This document shows, one piece after another, positions 32,388 through 39,833 of a stretch of 64,000 nucleotides of DNA. The notes under the pieces were generated by a model. The model was not told the DNA's origin. It made no database searches and saw nothing but the letters and a program-made list of their open reading frames with translations. The DNA is from an uncultured Christensenellaceae bacterium (GTDB lineage: Bacteria > Bacillota > Clostridia > Christensenellales > Borkfalkiaceae): assembly GCA_910588685.1 (NCBI GenBank), contig CAJUPX010000004.1:37185-101184 (forward strand). The letters are read 5' to 3'. A program made the position numbers and the translations under genes. Positions within the stretch are counted from its first letter, which is position 1. Each line of letters begins with the position of its first letter.

Positions 32388-33506
32388 ATGAAAAAAATTG
32401 TTTACGCGGCAGTCGTTGCGGCTGTTTGTTCGGTTGCGGCGCTCTCGGGTTGTGCTAACGGGCGCGAAAATTCAAACTGGCTGCATTATATGAATGCAGA
32501 CGCGTTCGTAATGATTACGAACGGCGAAAAAAATTCGCGCGCCGAAGAGTATAACGAGCTTTGCGGGCGCGCCGATAAAATTCTGAGCGATCTGGACAAG
32601 TCGCTTAGCGTAACAAACGAAAATTCGTGTATATCGCGCTTTAACGCCGCTCCCGCCGGAGCTGCGGTCGAGCTCGATAAGCCGGCGTACGAAGTGTTGC
32701 GGCTTGCAAAATCCGTTTACGAGTTGACGGACGGATATTATAATCCTGCCGTTTATTACAGCGTGGAAGCTTACGGTTTTACCGGCGGTGAAAAGCCGGA
32801 TTCCGCCGACGGACTCCCGGACGACGGTCATATTGAGGCGTACAAAACGCTTTCTGAAAGTTTCGGCGATTTGGAGCTGAAAGTGGAAAACGGCTTATAT
32901 TATGCAGTCAAACCGCAAAAAACGGTTACGGTTGACGGCAGGGAGTGCGCTCTTAAAGTTGACCTCTGCGGCATAGGCAAAGGGTATGCGGTAGACGCGG
33001 TTAACGCTCTTTACGACGAACTCGGCTTTAAATACGGCTATTTTGATTTCGGCGGCAGCAGTATAGCTTTCAAGAGCTTTGCCGAGGGCGAACGTTTCGA
33101 GTTGCAGATAAGGAGCCCGCGCAGCGTAGCGGATAAATCAGGTTATATATTGTCGTTGGAAATAGAAAACGACTGCGTGTCGTCAAGCGGAGATTACGAG
33201 CAGTTCTACGAAATCGAGGGCGTGAGATACTGTCATCTCATAAATCCTATGACCGGAAAACCGGTGCAGACGGGCTTGATGACGGCAACGGTTATAGGCG
33301 GCTCGGCGGCTGAGGCGGACGCGCTTACCACTGCTATTATTGCGATGGGAAAGGAACGTGCGCAACAATTTATAACCGATAAGCTTGGTGGTAAAAAAGT
33401 GGTATTCAGTTATACGGATAACGGCGAGTACAGGTTTTACGCTAATTTCAGCGATTATAAACTGCCCGATAACGGCGCGTTTACGGCGGGGGGAAATGTC
33501 GGTTAA
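32388..33506 (+). CDS. apbE: FAD:protein FMN transferase, lipoprotein
   Basis: 372 residues with signal peptide and lipobox ALSGC. ApbE cleaves FAD and links FMN to a threonine of target proteins on the outer face of the membrane. Conserved blocks: NENSCISRFNAAP (early), VDLCGIGKGYAVDAV and FGGSS near residue 210-225, HLINPMTGKPVQ (catalytic His region) and GSAAEADALTTAIIAMG (metal/FAD site). Its likely target, the FMN lipoprotein, is encoded just upstream, and a NusG-II protein follows with an 11-base overlap. Confidence 0.93.
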   Translation: MKKIVYAAVVAAVCSVAALSGCANGRENSNWLHYMNADAFVMITNGEKNSRAEEYNELCGRADKILSDLDKSLSVTNENSCISRFNAAPAGAAVELDKPAYEVLRLAKSVYELTDGYYNPAVYYSVEAYGFTGGEKPDSADGLPDDGHIEAYKTLSESFGDLELKVENGLYYAVKPQKTVTVDGRECALKVDLCGIGKGYAVDAVNALYDELGFKYGYFDFGGSSIAFKSFAEGERFELQIRSPRSVADKSGYILSLEIENDCVSSSGDYEQFYEIEGVRYCHLINPMTGKPVQTGLMTATVIGGSAAEADALTTAIIAMGKERAQQFITDKLGGKKVVFSYTDNGEYRFYANFSDYKLPDNGAFTAGGNVG

Positions 33507-33954
33507 AAAAATTGAAGAACTTAAAAATGATACAGGTTTTAAAAAGACCGACGTTTTGGTTTACGGCGCACTGGTCTTACTTATAGCCGTATTATTGACT
33601 GCCGCTCTCGTTCTGCGGGACGATACCCCGCTAAAAGGATTTCGTATTTACGTCGGCAACGACGCTGTTTTTGACTACGAGGTGAACGGTGAATACACGG
33701 TGCTTAACAGTTGCGTTAATGTCACGGAAACAGACGGCGGACTCGAGCTTTATATAAAATGCGGCGACGGGTACAACATTGTAAGCATAAAAGACGAGGG
33801 GTTTGTAAGCGTGACCGACGCCGACTGTTTTGCCGGCACGTGTATCCGTATGCCTGAAATCCGTAACAACGGCGGGTATATTTTCTGTTCGGCTCACGCT
33901 CTGCTTATACAGCCAAAAAATTACGAGCCTTCCCAACAAGTCCCCATAGGTTAA
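33496..33954 (+). CDS. NusG domain II-containing membrane protein
   Basis: 152 residues from ATG 33496, preceded by GGGG and overlapping the apbE end. One membrane helix (YGALVLLIAVLLTAALVL) is followed by a small all-beta domain ending ADCFAGTCIRM and YIFCSAHALLI, with the three cysteines characteristic of NusG-II (DUF-type) proteins found beside ApbE, FMN-binding proteins and Gx/Rnf-type genes. It is not transcription factor NusG. The neighbourhood suggests a part in an extracytoplasmic flavin electron path. Terminator follows. Confidence 0.82.
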   Translation: MSVKKIEELKNDTGFKKTDVLVYGALVLLIAVLLTAALVLRDDTPLKGFRIYVGNDAVFDYEVNGEYTVLNSCVNVTETDGGLELYIKCGDGYNIVSIKDEGFVSVTDADCFAGTCIRMPEIRNNGGYIFCSAHALLIQPKNYEPSQQVPIG

Positions 33955-33963
33955 AATAATGTT

Positions 33964-33998
33964 AAAAAGCCTTTCTGCAAAGCGCGGAAGGGCTTTTT
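33964..33998 (+). terminator. Terminator of the flavinylation genes
   Basis: AAAAAGCC (33964-33971) pairs with GGCTTTTT (33991-33998), stem extended by TTTC/GGAA-like pairing, followed by ATTTATT. Confidence 0.8.
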
Positions 33999-34065
33999 AT
34001 TTATTAAATATAATTCGCATAATCCGACAAAATACCGCATATTATTTTTTATACGGGGGCGGAAT

Positions 34066-34350
34066 ATGTTCGATTATATTACGGAAAGAGTTATAAAAGA
34101 AGGAAAATATATAATAGAAACGGGCGCGACGGTACGCGACGCGGCGTCGCACTTCAACGTATCTAAATCAACCGTACATAAAGACGTGACAGAGCGTCTT
34201 AAAAATATTGATAAAGACTTGTACGAGAAAGTGCGGGCGGTGCTCGACGTAAATCTTTCGGAGCGGCACATACGCGGCGGCGAAGCGACCCGCTGTAAAT
34301 ACAAGGGTACGTACTCTTTTTCTGCGTCAGAAAATAAAGCCGCCGTTTAA
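34066..34350 (+). CDS. spoIIID: Sporulation transcription regulator SpoIIID
   Basis: 94 residues, the usual small size. An N-terminal helix-turn-helix (IETGATVRDAASHFNVSKSTVHKDVTERL) and a basic C-terminal tail (ERHIRGGEATRCKYKG) match SpoIIID, the mother-cell regulator of sporulation. It acts by binding DNA to activate or repress sigma-E genes. Strong GGGGGCGG ribosome site before ATG 34066. It indicates an endospore-forming ancestry; no other sporulation gene is visible, so whether the organism sporulates cannot be judged. Confidence 0.93.
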   Translation: MFDYITERVIKEGKYIIETGATVRDAASHFNVSKSTVHKDVTERLKNIDKDLYEKVRAVLDVNLSERHIRGGEATRCKYKGTYSFSASENKAAV

Positions 34351-34387
34351 TTTCTGTAAATTTAACAAAATTTCCCCTTGCATAAAT

Positions 34388-34417
34388 TTGCGAAAATAAA
34401 TAAATTTATGCTATAAT
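34388..34417 (+). promoter_or_regulatory. Promoter of the activase operon
   Basis: TTGCGA (34388-34393), 18-base spacer, TATAAT (34412-34417). A stronger TTGCAT lies at 34379 but is too far. Confidence 0.5.
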
Positions 34418-34430
34418 TGTTTAAAGAACA

Positions 34431-34466
34431 ATTTACGGAAAAATTACGGAAAAATTACGGAAAAAA
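34431..34466 (+). repeat. Three 11-bp tandem repeats in the 5' UTR
   Basis: TTACGG recurs at 34433, 34444 and 34455 with period 11 in the unit ATTACGGAAAA, directly before ATG 34469. There is no AGGAGG-type site, so these A-rich repeats may replace it or bind a factor. Confidence 0.7.
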
Positions 34467-34468
34467 CA

Positions 34469-37405
34469 ATGTCGAAATTATTGGGCATAGACGTCGGTTC
34501 CACCACGGTTAAAGCCGTGGTTATAGACGAAGACAATAAAATTATATACAAGTCCTACGTGCGGCATTTCGCAAAAGTAAAGGAAACCGTTCTCTCCGAG
34601 CTTGAAATAATCAAAAGAAAATTCGGCGGGGAGTACGGAGTTTGTATTACGGGCTCCGCCGGACTCGGGCTTTCCCAACGCAGTGGAGTCAGCTTTGTGC
34701 AGGAAGTTCAGGCTGCTTTCATCGCTATACGCAAATTCTATCCCGCAACCGACGTTGCGGTTGAGCTGGGCGGCGAGGACGCCAAAATAATATTCGTTAC
34801 GGGCGGCACCGAACAGCGTATGAACGGCAGCTGTGCGGGCGGTACGGGCGCGTTTATCGACCAGATGGCAACCCTTTTAAACGTCACTGTTCAGGAAATG
34901 GACGAGCTTGCGTTAAAGGCGGGGAAAATTTATCCCATAGCTTCGCGCTGCGGAGTTTTTGCAAAGTCCGACATTCAGCCGCTGTTAAACCAGGGCGCAA
35001 AAAAAGAGGATATTTCCGCCTCGATTTTTCAGGCGGTGGTAGACCAGACCGTATCCGGGCTTGCTCAGGGCAGAAGAATAAAAGGCAACGTGTTATTCCT
35101 CGGCGGTCCGCTGCACTTTTTAAAAGGCTTGCGCAAAGCTTTTGTCACAACCTTAAATCTTACGGAAGAAACTGCGGTATTCCCCGAGGACGCACCCTGT
35201 TTTATGGCGATAGGTGCGGCTTTGTACGCGGCAAATTCGCAGGCAGAATACATACAGACGGTAATAGACAAAATTTCCGCCGCGGCGTCGAGCGACGAAA
35301 TAGTTACGGGCTCACCGCTCTTTAAAGACAGGGCGGAGTACTCTGCATTTGTAAAACGGCACAGGGCTACCGATTTAAAATTTACCGATATTGCAAACTA
35401 TAAGGGCGACTGCTACCTCGGCATAGATTCGGGTTCCACCACAACTAAGCTTATGCTAATTACGCCAGACTGCAAAATTCTGTGGTCGCACTATCAGTCC
35501 AACAACGGTCAGCCGCTGGATATAGTTATTAGCAAGCTCAAAGAGCTGTACGCGGCAACGGACGGCAGATTAAAAATACGCGGCAGCGCGGTTACGGGCT
35601 ACGGCGAGGATTTAATTAAGAGCGCGATAAAAGCCGATTTCGGTATAGTCGAAACAGTTGCGCATTTTAAAGCGGCAATGCACTTTAACCCAAAGGTCGA
35701 TTTTATAATCGATATAGGCGGACAGGATATAAAGTGCTTTAAAATAAAAAACGGCGCAATCGACTCTATAATGCTCAACGAGGCTTGCTCGTCGGGCTGC
35801 GGCTCGTTTATACAGACGTTTGCCCGCGCGATGGGTATGGAAATAGACAAGTTTGCCGAAAAGGGCTTGTATGCCGAACATCCGGTAGAGCTCGGCTCGC
35901 GCTGCACGGTGTTTATGAACAGCGCGGTCAAGCAGGCGCAGAAAGAGGGCGCGAGCGTGGAGGATATTTCTGCGGGACTGTCCTCGTCCATTGTAAAGAA
36001 CGCCATATATAAGGTTATTCGCGCGGCGAGCGCAGACGAGCTCGGCGACAACATAGTAGTTCAGGGCGGCACATTTTTAAACGACGCCGTGTTGCGTTCG
36101 TTTGAACTCGAAACGGGCAAAGAGGTAATACGCCCGGGCATTGCTGGGCTTATGGGCGCGTTCGGCGCGGCGTTGTTCGCAAAGGAAAACGTTTCCGGTG
36201 AAAGTACGACTGCAACAGCGGAAGAGCTCGCAGCTTTTTCGTATACGTCGCGTTCGCTCAACTGCAACGGCTGCACTTCCAAATGCAATATTAACGTAAT
36301 CAGATTCAACGACAACAGAAAGTACATATCGGGCAACAAGTGCGAACGCGGCGCAGGTTTTGCGCCTGTCTCGTCCGAACTCGATATTTACGCTTATAAA
36401 CAGGAACGCCTTTTTGACTGCGTTTCGGAATACGCCGCAAAAGGCGGGCGCGGCACCGTCGGGCTTGCTTTGCAGCTCGGTATGTACGAGCAGCTTCCGC
36501 TCTGGGCGGGATTTTTTGAAACGCTCGGTTTTAAAGTCGTGCTGTCCGATAAATCTTCGCGCGCGCTCTATTTCAAGGGTCAGCATACGGTTGCTTCGGA
36601 TACGGCTTGCTATCCCGCTAAACTTATTCACGGACATATAGAAAGCCTGCTCGATAAAGGCGTGGATTTTATATTTATGCCCTGCGAAAGCTACAATATA
36701 GACGAGCACTGTTCAACCAACCACTACAACTGCCCCGTAGTCGCGTACTATCCCGAGCTTTTAAAGGCAAATAACGAGCGGCTTACGGACGGCAACTTTA
36801 TAATGCCGTATTTAGACCCTAATATGCGCAAGAGCACGGTAAAAACGCTGCAAAGGGCGCTGGCGAAATATAAATTTTCCAAAAGAAAGATTAACGCCGC
36901 GCTTGACGAGGGCTTTGCGCGGCTGGATTCGTACCGCCTCGATATAAAACACAAGGCGGACGAAATTTTGTGGAAAGCCGAGCAGCAGTGTAAGCAGATT
37001 GTGGTGCTTGCGGGCAGACCTTACCACCTCGACCCGGAAATCAACCACGGCATAAACAAACTGTTGACCTCGCTCGGGTTCGCCGTGCTTTCCGAGGACG
37101 GCGTTTACGACAAGGTGGACGAGGTTAAAGTAGACGTTTTAAATCAGTGGACGTACCACGCAAGGCTTTACCGCGCGGCGGATTTTGCGGCTAAGCGCAG
37201 CGGCGTAAATCTTGTGCAGCTTGTATCGTTCGGCTGCGGGCTCGACGCTATAACGTCCGACCAGGTGCGCGCGGTTTTAGAGAAAAACGGAAAACTGTAC
37301 ACGCAAATCAAAATAGACGAGATAAACAACCTCGGCGTAGTAAAAATACGGCTTCGGAGTATGCTTGCCGCAATTGAGGAGGCGGCTACAAATGGAAGAA
37401 AATAG
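34469..37405 (+). CDS. Two-domain 2-hydroxyacyl-CoA dehydratase activase (BadF/BcrA type)
   Basis: 978 residues with two ASKHA ATPase domains in tandem. First: LGIDVGSTTVKAVVIDEDNK and SCAGGTGAFIDQMATL; second, from ~residue 318: YLGIDSGSTTTKLMLITPD and EACSSGCGSFIQTFARAMG. The cysteines in CAGGTG, SRCGVF and SSGCGSF are those expected to hold a [4Fe-4S] cluster between subunits. The C-terminal third (DUF2229-like) starts after NCNGCTSKCNINVI, another cysteine cluster, and contains DTACYPAKLIHGH. In known systems the activase passes one electron with ATP hydrolysis to a dehydratase. Whether this one serves a radical dehydratase is not known; the partner gene overlaps downstream. Confidence 0.88.
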   Translation: MSKLLGIDVGSTTVKAVVIDEDNKIIYKSYVRHFAKVKETVLSELEIIKRKFGGEYGVCITGSAGLGLSQRSGVSFVQEVQAAFIAIRKFYPATDVAVELGGEDAKIIFVTGGTEQRMNGSCAGGTGAFIDQMATLLNVTVQEMDELALKAGKIYPIASRCGVFAKSDIQPLLNQGAKKEDISASIFQAVVDQTVSGLAQGRRIKGNVLFLGGPLHFLKGLRKAFVTTLNLTEETAVFPEDAPCFMAIGAALYAANSQAEYIQTVIDKISAAASSDEIVTGSPLFKDRAEYSAFVKRHRATDLKFTDIANYKGDCYLGIDSGSTTTKLMLITPDCKILWSHYQSNNGQPLDIVISKLKELYAATDGRLKIRGSAVTGYGEDLIKSAIKADFGIVETVAHFKAAMHFNPKVDFIIDIGGQDIKCFKIKNGAIDSIMLNEACSSGCGSFIQTFARAMGMEIDKFAEKGLYAEHPVELGSRCTVFMNSAVKQAQKEGASVEDISAGLSSSIVKNAIYKVIRAASADELGDNIVVQGGTFLNDAVLRSFELETGKEVIRPGIAGLMGAFGAALFAKENVSGESTTATAEELAAFSYTSRSLNCNGCTSKCNINVIRFNDNRKYISGNKCERGAGFAPVSSELDIYAYKQERLFDCVSEYAAKGGRGTVGLALQLGMYEQLPLWAGFFETLGFKVVLSDKSSRALYFKGQHTVASDTACYPAKLIHGHIESLLDKGVDFIFMPCESYNIDEHCSTNHYNCPVVAYYPELLKANNERLTDGNFIMPYLDPNMRKSTVKTLQRALAKYKFSKRKINAALDEGFARLDSYRLDIKHKADEILWKAEQQCKQIVVLAGRPYHLDPEINHGINKLLTSLGFAVLSEDGVYDKVDEVKVDVLNQWTYHARLYRAADFAAKRSGVNLVQLVSFGCGLDAITSDQVRAVLEKNGKLYTQIKIDEINNLGVVKIRLRSMLAAIEEAATNGRK

Positions 37406-38672
37406 AGAAAAAGCAGTTACGGATTATACAACCGAATATCCCAAATGGGACAAATCGATGAAATCAACGCACAAAATACTTGTGCCCGATATGCTTCCCT
37501 GGCATTTCCTTATAATAGAACGCGTTATGAAAATGGAGGGCTACGACCTCGAAGTTTTAAAAAACGACGGACGCGCGGTTATAGACGAGGGGTTAAAGCA
37601 CGTACATAACGACACCTGTTATCCCTGCCTTTGTGTGGTGGGGCAGTATATCGACGCGCTAAAAAGCGGCAGATACGACTTGGATCATACCGCGCTAATG
37701 ATAACGCAGACGGGCGGCGGTTGCCGCGCGTCTAATTATATGGCGCTCATAAGAAAGGCGGTAAAAGCCGAATTCCCGACCGTTCCCGTAGTTTCCATTA
37801 ACTTTTCGGGGCTTGAAAAGGACAGTTCTTTTGAAATTTCGGCGGGGCTTTTTATAAAGCTTGCATTGAGTATACTGTACGGCGACTGCATAATGTGGTG
37901 CTATAACCAGACCGTTCCTTACGAGCTTGAAAAGGGCGCGGCGGACACCGCACGTGAAAAAGCAGTGGATATGGTTGCGGACAAGTTTAAAAACGGAGGC
38001 TGGCTGTCGTATAAAAAAATCCACAAAAAAATAATAAATATTTTTGCGGCGATAGAGCGGAGCAAGGAAAAAAAGGTTAAGGTGGGTATAGTCGGCGAAA
38101 TTTACGTAAAGTATTCGGGGCTCGGCAACAACAACCTTGAAAAATTCTTAATCTCCGAAAACTGCGAACCCGTAGTTCCCGCGCTTATGGATTTTGTGCT
38201 TTACTGTATCATAAACGTGGTAAACGACGGAAAGCTGTACGGACTCAATAAAAAAACGGCGTTCGTCTATAAACTTGTTTATAAATTCCTGCACGGAATG
38301 CAGAAAAAAATAATTAAAATTTTCAAAAAAGAGGGCACTTTCGAGCCTGTTCACGACTTTGAGCATTTGCGGCACTGCGCCGACAAGGTTATAAACCAGG
38401 GCGTGAAAATGGGCGAGGGCTGGCTTATTCCCGCAGAAATGGCTGCGCTTGCGGAAACGGGCGTTCCCAACGTGGTTTGCGCACAGCCTTTCGGGTGTTT
38501 GCCCAACCATATAGCGGGCAAAGGTTCTATACGCGCTTTAAAGGACATCTATAAAGACGAAAACATAGTAGCCGTCGATTACGACCCGTCGGCAACCAAA
38601 GTTAACCAGGAAAACAGAATAAAGCTTATGCTCGCCACCGCAAGGGAAAATAATGGACGAATAAATAATTAA
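37392..38672 (+). CDS. 2-hydroxyacyl-CoA dehydratase-related (DUF2229-type) protein
   Basis: 426 residues from ATG 37392, which follows GAGGAGG and overlaps the activase stop by 14 bases; an upstream in-frame ATG lacks support. Cysteines in HNDTCYPCLCVVGQYIDAL and TGGGCRASNYMALIRKA, and later EPVHDFEHLRHCADK and VPNVVCAQPFGCLPNHIAGKG, form the conserved set of the HgdB-like fold that binds iron-sulfur clusters. The pairing with the activase suggests a redox complex. Neither the CoA transferase nor the second dehydratase subunit is present, so a fermentation pathway cannot be assigned. Confidence 0.85.
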   Translation: MEENREKAVTDYTTEYPKWDKSMKSTHKILVPDMLPWHFLIIERVMKMEGYDLEVLKNDGRAVIDEGLKHVHNDTCYPCLCVVGQYIDALKSGRYDLDHTALMITQTGGGCRASNYMALIRKAVKAEFPTVPVVSINFSGLEKDSSFEISAGLFIKLALSILYGDCIMWCYNQTVPYELEKGAADTAREKAVDMVADKFKNGGWLSYKKIHKKIINIFAAIERSKEKKVKVGIVGEIYVKYSGLGNNNLEKFLISENCEPVVPALMDFVLYCIINVVNDGKLYGLNKKTAFVYKLVYKFLHGMQKKIIKIFKKEGTFEPVHDFEHLRHCADKVINQGVKMGEGWLIPAEMAALAETGVPNVVCAQPFGCLPNHIAGKGSIRALKDIYKDENIVAVDYDPSATKVNQENRIKLMLATARENNGRINN

Positions 38673-38719
38673 CGTCAAAGCGACCTGATTTTCTGTGAAT
38701 TTAATAACTAATCATATCA

Positions 38720-38749
38720 AAAAGAGTCAAGCATCAGCTTGGCTCTTTT
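38720..38749 (+). terminator. Terminator of the activase operon
   Basis: AAAAGAGTCAAGC (38720-38732) pairs with GCTTGGCTCTTTT (38737-38749) around a four-base loop, followed by ATATAAT. Confidence 0.85.
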
Positions 38750-38892
38750 ATATAATCCGTGTACTATTTTTAGCACATTGTATCAAATTTACGAGAAAAT
38801 ATAAGTTGGTATTCAGCAGCAGAGGAAAATGTCGCGTCCGACAAAATATAAATAAGTTTGAACAGTAAATAGATTTAATTTGTATAAATGTC

Positions 38893-38921
38893 TTGACAAA
38901 TACATATAATATAATTATAAT
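38893..38921 (+). promoter_or_regulatory. Promoter/operator of brnTA
   Basis: TTGACA (38893-38898), 17-base spacer, TATAAT (38916-38921), ending six bases before the brnT ATG. The palindrome ATAATTATAATATAATTAT (38911-38929, 9+1+9) covers the -10 box and the first two bases of the start codon, a good place for autorepression by the antitoxin. Confidence 0.8.
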
Positions 38922-38927
38922 ATAATT

Positions 38928-39221
38928 ATGGAAGAAATAAGTTTTGAATGGGATGCAAACAAAAACGAAATAAATAAAAATAAGCATAAAATTTCGTTTG
39001 ACGAGGCAAAAACCGTATTTTATGACGAACAAGCATTGATAATCGACGACCCTGAACATTCCGCAGAGGAAGAGCGATTTATTATTCTCGGATTCAGTAC
39101 GCAAGCAAACTTACTTGTCGTCTGTCATTGTTATAGAGCTGCCGATATGGTAATAAGAATTATATCTGCGAGAAAAGCTACTAAAAACGAAGCAAAATAT
39201 TATGAAAAGAGAGGTGATTAA
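38928..39221 (+). CDS. brnT: BrnT-family ribonuclease toxin
   Basis: 97 residues. FEWDANKNEINKNKHKISFDEAKTVFYD is the typical opening of BrnT, a RelE-fold ribonuclease that blocks translation; the catalytic region with RFIILGFSTQANLLVVCHCYRA and IRIISARKATKNEAKYY fits the family. There is no Shine-Dalgarno and the promoter -10 ends six bases before the ATG, so the message is probably leaderless. The toxin gene comes first and the antitoxin second, the usual brnTA order. Confidence 0.92.
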   Translation: MEEISFEWDANKNEINKNKHKISFDEAKTVFYDEQALIIDDPEHSAEEERFIILGFSTQANLLVVCHCYRAADMVIRIISARKATKNEAKYYEKRGD

Positions 39222-39222
39222 A

Positions 39223-39432
39223 ATGATGAATGAATATGATTTTTCAAAATCAAGACCAAATCCTTATGTTAAGAAGTTAAAAAAGCAAATAACTATAAAT
39301 CTTGACAATGATACTATCGATTATTTTAAAGGACTATCGCAGAGTACGGGTATACCTTATCAAACACTTATAAATTTATTTCTTGCCGACTGTGCAAAGA
39401 ATAAAAAGCAGCTTACGGTTGCATGGAAATAA
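39223..39432 (+). CDS. brnA: BrnA-family antitoxin
   Basis: 69 residues from ATG 39223, six bases after an AGAGGTG site; an earlier in-frame ATG at 39202 overlaps brnT. SRPNPYVKKLKKQITINLDNDTIDYFKGLSQSTGIPYQTLINLFL is the ribbon-helix-helix of BrnA antitoxins, which bind BrnT through the N-terminal part and repress the operon through the ribbon-helix-helix. The antitoxin has its own good ribosome site, unlike the toxin, which favours excess antitoxin. Confidence 0.9.
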   Translation: MMNEYDFSKSRPNPYVKKLKKQITINLDNDTIDYFKGLSQSTGIPYQTLINLFLADCAKNKKQLTVAWK

Positions 39433-39446
39433 ACGTAATAAATTTA

Positions 39447-39468
39447 AACGGCAGTTTATACTGCCGTT
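39447..39468 (+). terminator. Terminator of brnTA
   Basis: AACGGCAGT (39447-39455) pairs with ACTGCCGTT (39460-39468), loop TTAT, then ATTTTTTT. Confidence 0.9.
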
Positions 39469-39681
39469 ATTTTTTTGTCCTTAGCCGATTGCGGTGGGCG
39501 CGAAGTATGCAGGTTTATTTGTTAAAATGAAAATCCGTATCATTTTATATTAACGATAAAGTAAAAGATTTTGGCTTGCGTAAAATATTAACGCAAAAAC
39601 AACTGTAAAATTTGTAAAAATGTTAATAAATGACAAAAATTATTCAAAAAAAGTTATTTCAAATAATTTTATGAAAATGTA
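39469..39681 (+). other. A/T-rich intergenic region before the lacI-type gene
   Basis: No coding frame or RNA gene is visible. It contains one copy of the operator-like ATTAACGATAA at 39549-39559, identical to the core of the palindrome in the promoter at 39687-39697 (138 bases apart), and several poly-A/T tracts (39630-39680) that could bend DNA. The two copies could support repression by DNA looping. Confidence 0.5.
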
Positions 39682-39710
39682 TTTACATTAACGATAATGT
39701 ATGTTATAAT
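39682..39710 (+). promoter_or_regulatory. Promoter of the glycan locus with operator palindrome
   Basis: TTTACA (39682-39687), 17-base spacer, TATAAT (39705-39710). ACATTA-ACGA-TAATGT (39685-39700) is a perfect inverted repeat lying from the -35 into the spacer, typical of a LacI-family operator, probably bound by the product of the first gene. Confidence 0.75.
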
Positions 39711-39744
39711 GTTTCCGACAATGAAAATATAGTCCGAATTGGCA

Positions 39745-39791
39745 CGAAAAGGCGCCTTTTCGTTGTTGTTAGCATTACCTGCTAACAACAA
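39745..39791 (+). promoter_or_regulatory. Two adjacent perfect hairpins in the leader of the glycan locus
   Basis: CGAAAAGGCGCCTTTTCG (39745-39762) is a complete 18-bp palindrome. Immediately next, TTGTTGTTAGC (39763-39773) pairs with GCTAACAACAA (39781-39791) over 11 bp with a seven-base loop. No T-run follows either, so they are not intrinsic terminators. They may protect or pause the mRNA. Confidence 0.7.
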
Positions 39792-39833
39792 AAAACATTT
39801 ATCGGATTAAAAAAATTAAACGGAGCGGATAAA

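Noticed and set aside
39763..39791. 11-bp hairpin in the lacI leader, considered as intrinsic terminator
   Set aside because: It is followed by A, not T, on the transcribed strand.
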